From assembly GCF_022376445.1 (NCBI RefSeq), contig NW_025955128.1, positions 21,185-85,184 of the forward strand: a DNA stretch of 64,000 nucleotides, given 5' to 3'. The stretch comes from Fomitopsis serialis (Eukaryota > Basidiomycota > Agaricomycetes > Polyporales > Fomitopsidaceae). A program made the translations under genes and the position numbers. Shown here one piece after another: positions 56,124-64,000 of the stretch; the stretch's first letter is position 1; each line of letters opens with the position of its first letter. A model generated the notes under the pieces. That model ran no database searches. It was given only the letters and a program-made list of their open reading frames with translations, and was not told where the DNA came from.

Positions 56124-59100
56124 ATGACTTCAATCGCCATAGTGAGTCGGTCTGCCTTCGTTCCTTGCTTCGTATTCATGGGGCTCGCAGGTTGGCGTCT
56201 CAGTGGAGCTTCCCAGTGGGAAGTATTCGCCGAAGAATCTTGACCATGACACCTTCTTCAAGCTCTTGCTTGATAGGGCTGATGCATATGAACGCATGCC
56301 AGCGGAACGTTTCAATGCAAATGCGTACGTGTCATGTCATTGAATGTGCGACTTGAGCTCACTCGATGTCACCACCACGCAGATGGCTCGGAAACCATCT
56401 CGGAGCGATTCATGTTGATACGGGTGCCTTCCTGAAGGACATCAACATGTTCGACAATGTCGAGTTTGGAGTGTCAACTAGGGATGCACGTAGCATGGCT
56501 CCAGCAACAAGAAGACTCCTTGAGAACGCCTTCCTCGCTTTGCTCGACTCTGGCATTGATTATCGATCGCGGAACGTTGGCTGCTTTGCGTCAGCGACAG
56601 GATTCGACTTGTCGACCGTATCTGAACCGGCACGTCATGCTCATGTTCACGTGGATTTCATATTGACCCTTTCTCAGGATGAATACGACGAACGGGGTTC
56701 GTTTGCGGGATATCCGTCCATGGTAGCCAATCGGATTTCTACCCATCTCGATCTGCTCGGCCCATCTGTTCCGACCGATACGGCATGCAGCTCAACTTTA
56801 ACCGCGTTCCATCTCGCGGTCCAGGCCATCTCACAGGGAGACTGCGAGGCTGCCGTTGTGGCTGGATGTCAGTTGAACCATCGGTGTGTAGTCCCAACCG
56901 ACGTCCTGACACGTTGCTTAAACCGCCACAGCTTCATCGACTGGTTCACGTACAGTCAAGGTTCTCTCCTTGCCAAAGACGGGAAGTGCAAACCCTTCGA
57001 TACATCTGCGGACGGGTATGTCGTGTTCCAATGCTCTTATCGCTCGTACTCAGAGTGTCTTCGCAGCTTCTCTAGGGGAGAAGGTTGTATAGCTATAGTG
57101 CTCAAACCACTTGAGCGTGCTCTCCAAGATCACGATCGCGTCTATGCCACGGTATGACTCTAGTCACGCATGCCTTATCCCGCCCTCATGTAACGAATAG
57201 GTTTTGGGCACATCGCTCAATTCGTCAGGAGGTGCTGCCCCTCCGGGCGCTCCAGTTGCGGACGCGCAGCGCGCGGCGATGATGCGAGCGTTTGCGCAGG
57301 CGAACAGGAATTTCAAAGATGTAGATTACGTTGAATTGCATGCAACCGGTGCGCACAGTCGTTACTCGGACCGAGCTGTCCACTAAATAGCACTACAGGT
57401 ACAGCGAAAGGAGATCCTACGGAGGCGAACTGGGTCGGCGCGGAATGTTCGCGTGAAGACGAGCTGCTCATCGGCAGCGTCAAGAGCAACATTGGGCAAG
57501 TCTACATATTTTGTGTGGTACTACCTGGCAAAATCGAACTAACAGTGAACGCCAGACATACCGAAATTGTGGCTTTCCTGGCATCGTTGTGCAAAGTGAT
57601 ATCGATCTTCAAGACTGGGACCATACCTCCGGCTGTGAACCTGCGTACGCTGAACCCTGCAATCGAGTGGGAGAAGCACAAGCTTCGCGTTCCTTTGTGC
57701 GCCACGCAACTTCCATGCCGGAATGGGAAGAGACCGCTAGTGTCTATAGCCAGTTCAGGCATCGGCGGGTCGAACGGCCACGCTGTCTTGGAAGGACCTC
57801 CCCCAGCACCTACACTCGACGGTTCGGCAGTATCTGGTCCGGTGGTCTTGATGGCATGCGGACTCTCCTCGCGTAGCGCCACTTCCATAGGACAGTCGCT
57901 GCAAAGCTCGGCACTTGTGGATTTGCGTGCGCTATCAACGGCGTTAGGCCGACGTGCTAAGCAGATGTCCTGGAGGTCCTATGCTATCGTTGAGGAGGGC
58001 TCCAAAGGCGCCATCACATTCTCTGCCCCTCAGCATTGCCAGCGAACAAAACCTCTCGTCGTGTTTTTGTTCTCGGGTCAAGGCCCACAACACCCGGATA
58101 GTACGTTCATCGTATCCACTTAATCCCATGCCAGAACTCTGACGGTATCGTGCAGTGGGTCGCGAACTCTTCGACAGATTCCCTGTCTTCAGGGATAGTG
58201 TTCTCGAAATGGATGTTATTTTCGAGCGGCTGACGGGAAAGTCGATTATCAGGGACCACGGTCTCTTTTCGGGGACGTCCTGCGTTGCGGATGGAACCTG
58301 GCCAATTTCACTCATTCTGCCTTCCATCGCTGTATTTCAAATGGCGCTCTTTGACTTGCTCATACACCTGGGAGTTAGACCCGACGTTGTTCTCGGACAC
58401 TCTGCCGGTGAAACGTCGGTTCTCTACGCCTCAGGCGCAGCTCCGAAGGCGATGGCCGTAGAGCTAGCGATCCTGCGAGGACGAACATTCTCATCAATGG
58501 AAGATCTGGGCGGTACAATGGCGGCTGTGTCGTGTATGCCGGAAGAGGCCGAGCTGCTCCTAAATCAAGTTCGCCGGGAAGACGACAGGAGCATCATTGA
58601 CATAGCCTGCTACAATTCTCCGTCTGCGGTTGCCATCTCTGGGCATGCAGTAGCAATAGATCAGTTCTTGGAGCTAGCACTCGTCCGTGGCTACTTCTGT
58701 CGCAAAATCAGGACCCGAGTACCAATCCATTCGTCCATGATGGACCGGTGTCGCGACGAATATGTCCAGGCGCTTCGTGACCTGTTCGGCCGCTACCCAG
58801 GCTGCCATGTACCGAGCGTTACGACATATTCTACATTGACTGGCGCTCGGTTTGAAGGCCCCTACGACGCCGAATACTTCTGGAAGAACACGCGGAACCC
58901 TGTCCTGTTCACACACACAATCCAGGAGCTTGCTCGTGCGCATTCCACGACAACCATTGAGATCTCTCCACATCCTGTTTTGTCGTCCTACATCTCGCAG
59001 ATCACCCAAGGCGCCAGTGCGGTCTTCCCGTCGACCCACAGACGGAAGCAAGGCCGTCCATCTACGGAACATCGCGATCTGTTGGAACTATGCGGACAAC

Positions 59101-62100
59101 TTACTTCCGCGGGTCACAATAGTGTCAACTTCACGGTGCTCAATGGACGCGCGTGTTACGAGTTGAGCACTCCGTTGCCGGAGTATCCCTTTGTACGAAA
59201 AGCATTTCCTCTATACCCCGATACTTCCGAGTGTGTGAAGCAAATGCAGCCACACAACGGACCGCTGAATCATGATTACCTCAAAGTGAATAAGGATACA
59301 CATCCGACGCTGGCGGAGCATGTCATCAGAGGAGAGCCAATCATGCCTGCTGCCGGTTTTATTGAGATGGTCTGTGAACATCGGTGCTATGACCGTTCGT
59401 GCTGCTGATCTGGTTTTTATCCCAGGCACTGGAATATGGGGCTACGACCTTGATGAATGTGGACATGCGAAGCATCCTGTCCTTGTCGTCCGAGAGGCCC
59501 ATGAAGGTTGATATCTCCCGCGATGGCTTCCTTTGGGCTGTGAAGACTTCGATTTCGTCCAGTCATGCCGCTTCGGCGCCGGTACGTCGTTTCCGCAGGC
59601 TCTGCGAGGTGTTGCATGCGATTCATGTATCCTGTACCAGACCGAACGGACACACGCGAGCGGATACCTGTCATTTGAACCACCGACGCCCCAGACTCCG
59701 TTAGACATTCCCGCCATACGTCAACGATGCGAAGGGTATACTGGATCCTGTGAGTAAGTGCTGCTGGCAACCGCATGTATCACGGCTGAGAAGGCGATCA
59801 TAGCGTTCTATCATTCACTTGCGTACTTCTCTGCGTACGGTGCGTGCTTCCGTAGAGTCACGGAAGTCTTTTATGGCTATCACGAGGCCTTGGTATCGAT
59901 CAAGGGTATGGACGATGCGTTAGAGCGGTATGCTGCTGTTCTTTCCCCAGTATCAATGCCGCCGCTGAACATATGTTAGTGATGGACGTTATTTGCTGCA
60001 TCCGGCCATTCTGGACGCCTGCCTGCACATCACCTCTTATAGGCCATTTCATGGGGACCATGGCCCGAACAACTACTACTTGCCCGCGCACGTCGACGCT
60101 GTCATTCTTCATTGCCCTCCTCGGGCTCACTTCTTCCCCGAGCATATCTATACGCACACCGTTCTGAAGAAATGGACACCTTGTCAGTACTGCCCGCTTC
60201 TATATGATGATCCTAAATGACGAACAGTTTGCATCAGCGTCCGTGTTCTATGATATCATCATTGCGGATGATGCTGGCACACCCTTATGCACGTTAGAAG
60301 GACTCGAGGTTGCGAAACATCAATTTAACCCACCACCAGAAGATCTGATACCATATGATGTCGGGCTACAACGATCTGTCCTACCTTTGCTGTCGGATAC
60401 TAGAGACAAAGTCAATGGGCACAAGCTTGATCAATTTAACGGGAATGCAGCCTCCACTAAGGTTCGTACCTTACGTGACCTCTATATCTCCGCACTGAGT
60501 TTTGCAGCAGCAGCACGAGGATCAATGCGCAGATGCCGTGATTGACCACATCAGTGCATTACGGGAAGTTGTAGAGCAGGTCTCAAGACAGAGCAGCAGA
60601 AGTGTTGTTCGCCTCCTCGCCCACGGGACTGGTGCGTCCTACGAGCATCGAACCTATGTTAAGGCGAACTGACCGTGCGGCCAGAGTTCCCACGTACCGA
60701 CCATTTCACCCACTTACTCGATGGATTCCCTCTGCTCTTATTTGATATCTCCGCGCAACCTGATCTGCGAGCTTCCCAGGACGTGAGCCCACGGCGAGGA
60801 ACTGTCAGGACCTCAAACATCGATCTTGCCAACCTTGGGAGCAATCACCCTGCGTACTTCGATATCATATCTACGTTCCTTCCCGAGGGCGATCCGTATG
60901 TCGCGCAGCTGAGCCGTATACTCGTCCCTGGTGGTTTATTGGTCCTCACGACGCGGTCAGACCTACCGGTTGTGAACGGTCACAAGGCGCATGGGATCGA
61001 ACGACTTTCTCAAGCGCTACATGATGCGGGATTAACAATTCGGCGAACGCTGATCGCACCAGGTGGATCATCTCCGACCTTTACCGCTTGGTGCCAAAGG
61101 ACCGAGAGTTCCGCAGACGGCGTACCGGCACCACCTGTGTTCGATCCCGACGAAGCGTTCGTATTCCACTATGCCCAAGGGCATGAGATGGACCTGCAGT
61201 GGGACTTCAGTGGTCTGGACCCTGTGGACGCCTTGGACGTTTGGGTTCTCGTCGCCGAAGGTCGTGATGGGGGTGCCGCACTCGGGCTTGTCCGGGCTCT
61301 GCGACTGGAGTATCTGTCATGGACAATCCACGTCGTTGTGTTCCCCCCTGACTCTTCTTATGGCGACGAGGCCTCGCGAGAAGAGTATCTGCAAACGATC
61401 CCAGCGCACATGCGCGAGGAGCTGGATATATTCGTGACTCAGGAAGGCGGTGTTTTAGTTCCTAGAATGATGCCTCTGCCTGAGCGGACTGCTCCAGGTG
61501 GGCAGATAGCTGACCAGATGGATCCTGGCGTGGAATGCGAAGGCAGCATCCTTCTCGAGGTGCAGGGCGTATCTGGTAGCGCTATAGTCAAGGGTGTTCT
61601 CGGGTTGGAAATGAACAGAAGCAACTCGTGGACAAGCACAAACCCCAACAATGGACCCGTCGTCGCCATTGCCCAAGGTCCAGTGGGAAAGTATGTCACC
61701 GTTCGCAGAGAGGCCACTTCCCGCCTCTCTCCGCGTTTGAATCGACATTCGACCATGATAATGCAGTGCATACCAAGCGTCGTAGCTGGCATCCTTGCGC
61801 AAGGCACGCACACGTTCTCCAACGACAAGAGGTGCCGAGGTCTCCGAGTGCTCGTCACGCATTCAGATACCGCCACCGGCATGACAGTCATCTGGATGTA
61901 CCGCAGGCAGGGCATAACTGTTGTCGGGCTTCCGGCGGACGCGACGCCCTGCATCTGTCCTCCGCTCTTCGCAGTGGATTCAACCTGGTCGTGTCCGGAT
62001 ACACGGATCCTTCTTATATTCAACTCCTCAGGTCTGCGTCGTGCCCGAAAGGCGGGAAGATGTATTTCTGGACGACCCGCACGAGGGATTAGCTTGGGCA

Positions 62101-63513
62101 CTGCGGAACGACCTGTGGTCAGTACAGGATGCACTAGAGCTCGCGCTCACCTTCCTAGAGGAGCGTATGGATGACTTGGAGGAGAGTCTGCGTAGTTGTC
62201 CAGCTGAGCATCATAGCGTGCTCGAGTGCCTGACATCGCCATAGCGACCGTTGAGCCGCGGACGGCAACCTTCAGCCCGCACAAGACCTACCTCGTCCTG
62301 GGTGGCATCGGAACCTGGGGGCGCACGTCGCCTGGATGTTATACAGAGTGAGTGTCATCCGATGGTTCGACGCATGCTCACCTCATCCCAGCACGGCGCT
62401 CGACGCCTCGTGTCACGTCCCGTCGGGCGCAGCCAGCCTGCAGACGACGTCCAACCGTCTCGTCCGGCGCACATTCGGTACCTGCGGTCCCTCCCTGACC
62501 TAGACCTGCGTCTCTCAGCAACCAACGCTTCCGACATCGAGAGTATGGCTGAGCTGCTCCGCGGGATCCCAGAGGAGGCACCGCTTGCGGGGTGCATAGT
62601 CCTCACGGCCGCACTGTCCGACCGAACGTTTGCACGGCTCGAGGAGGCAGACTTCGCAAGCGTATACGAGTCGAAGATTGGTGTGGTTGACACGCTCCGT
62701 GAGTGCGTCGATGTCGGGGCATTGGAGTTCCTCGTCCGTTCTCATCCGTGGCGGGCCTCTTTGGAAATGGAGGGCAGACGAACTACTGCGCGTGAGTGGC
62801 TACAATAGGGTAACAAAAACTGATCAGGACTGACAAGTATGATGTTAGAGCCAACACGGCGATGGAGGAGCAGGTCTCTGCGTATCCGAACGCATTCGCC
62901 TTCGTCTGTCCGGGGATCATCGACTCCACGATGATGCGCTCGAGCGAACTGGGCGAGTCAGGCAAAGTCGCACAGCTTGAGCAGTTCGCCCAGTGGGGCA
63001 TCACGGCGGAAGGTGCGTCCACACATCTGCATATCGCGCCCGACGTCACTCATGGCTCAAACTTACACAGACATGATCCTGTGGCTGGAAGACGCCCTCG
63101 CTCGCTTCCAAGCCGGCGAGCGGTTCGCGCGGTATGTACCGACAGTCGACTGGTACGCGCTCGAGCGCACGCGGGGCATGCCCCTTCTCGGACGACACCT
63201 TCTATCTACTCCGCTGACGCGGTCGGGCTCGTCAGCCGCGGCCCCGGGGCGAATGGTGGGGGCGGCAGACGAGGGAGGCGACGTGGGCATACGGATGGCG
63301 GCGATCGTACGCGGGGTGCTGGGCGTCGCCGCGGAGGACTTCTCGCCGGAGACGCCGTTCACGGCGTATGGCGTCGACTCGCTGTCCGCAGCGCGGCTCG
63401 CATTCATGCTGCGCCCGTTGGTGGAGGTGACGCAGCTGCAGCTGTTGGCGGACATGTCGTTGGAAGGGCTGGAGGTGCTTGCGGGGAAGGGGAAGAAGGA
63501 GGAAGGGGTATAG
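56124..63513 (+). CDS. Highly reducing polyketide synthase (KS-AT-DH-MT-like-KR-ACP), KR region frame-broken
   Basis: Many short introns. Start MTSIAI joins to VGVSVELP across the first intron. KS (to ~57,850): catalytic Cys in DTACSSTLTAFHLA, His in ELHATG and in SNIGHTE; the intron before HTE uses a GC donor (57496-57555). AT (~58,050-59,100): FLFSGQGPQHPD and GHSAGE. DH (~59,215-60,330): HVIRGEPIMP (HxxxGxxxxP) and DACLH. A methyltransferase-like stretch (~60,550-61,110) has VVRLLAHGTG in place of a clear SAM motif, so C-methylation is doubtful. The following region (~61,140-62,240) resembles a structural pseudo-KR/ER-derived part; no working ER motif is seen, matching the trans-ER next door. 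KR (~62,280-62,900): GGIG and GNGGQTNYC are visible but need frame changes. ACP: YGVDSLSAARLA with the phosphopantetheine Ser (~63,365-63,410). No release domain. Product unknown. Confidence 0.75.
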
Positions 63514-64000
63514 CGAAGTGGGGGCGTGCGTTGCAGAGCTGTTTCTTAATCTGTGAGTACATTCGGGTGACTGGCGAGACTGGCAACCTCAAATTATCGT
63601 CTTTCTAGCCCACCATTGTTTCTACACTTGACCCAAGCATCTGTGGATCTGAAGGCCAGAATATTGTACTATTTAGCTGTGGAGGCTTTTTGTAAAACCC
63701 GCCGAACTGCCACTTGCTCGAATTCTCTGCTGTGTATCTCGAATCTGCTACTAGTGCTAGGGGAACCGTTCTCGCGCGACCGCGGCACGCACTGACATCA
63801 TAATGTAGCAGGCAGTGCAGGGTATATTCAATGAGGCCATCGGCGCTACGTATGACAGACTTGGCTGGTCGGTCGGGCAACTGCATCGAGGAGCGGTCCG
63901 TGATGCCGCATCTGTGAGTGGCCAAATGTGCAAGAAACTCGGTGCAGCCTCGCTATACACCATCAAGCCCATCATCATCTGGCGGGCGCAGAGACGTTGC
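63514..64000. other. Window end, no confident gene
   Basis: Downstream of the PKS stop. Minus-strand frames (63605-63925 and 63757-63978) could include an exon of a following gene, but no domain was recognised and the window ends. Confidence 0.4.

Noticed and set aside
62251..62808. Separate short gene in the PKS KR region
   Set aside because: It is a chance-open frame made of KR pieces in alternating frames, not an independent protein.
63605..63978. Minus-strand gene at the window end
   Set aside because: No recognisable domain and the window ends before a gene model can be tested.

Overview
The window looks like nuclear DNA of a filamentous basidiomycete (Agaricomycetes, probably a polypore-like wood-decay fungus; inferred). 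The reasons are many introns of 45-75 bp with GT-AG borders, several cytochrome P450 genes, a gene of the fungal DUF6589 type, basidiomycete-type seven-helix membrane proteins, and a highly reducing polyketide synthase beside a trans-acting enoyl reductase. No rRNA, tRNA or CRISPR could be supported.

Left part (1-24.6 kb) is repeat-rich. Bases 1-7084 look like the 3' part of a large LTR retroelement: a purine tract and a 203-bp LTR-like end (TGTAAC...GCTACA) stop exactly where homology to an uninterrupted paralogous site (18085) begins. Its interior carries one 1,735-codon reading frame and a frame-broken continuation. It is packed with short perfect hairpins, one every few tens of bases, and has no recognisable reverse transcriptase or integrase. 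Then come a 2.1-kb segmental duplication carrying two intact four-exon genes for a small tail-anchored protein (8083-8782 and 19024-19717), a four-exon minus-strand gene of unknown function (9824-10699), a Cys-rich/coiled-coil gene with a 21-residue Glu run (14037-15402), and two decayed ABCC-type transporter fragments embedded in duplicated blocks.

Middle part (24.64-32.07 kb) is a self-contained two-gene unit. A DUF6589-type gene on the minus strand and a RecQ-like helicase gene on the plus strand diverge from a short shared promoter. The pair is enclosed by composite terminal inverted repeats whose outer ends fold back on themselves, which suggests a DNA mobile element.

Right part (33.7-63.5 kb) is metabolic: an acyl-CoA oxidase/dehydrogenase-like gene, three P450s (the third CYP53-like), a seven-helix membrane protein, a remnant of a second one, a LovC-like trans enoyl reductase, and a reducing PKS (KS-AT-DH-MT-like-KR-ACP). 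The PKS and the enoyl reductase are divergently arranged and probably form the core of a polyketide cluster with some of the P450s. The PKS ketoreductase region needs five closely spaced single-base frame corrections to read through, so it is either decayed or contains assembly errors.
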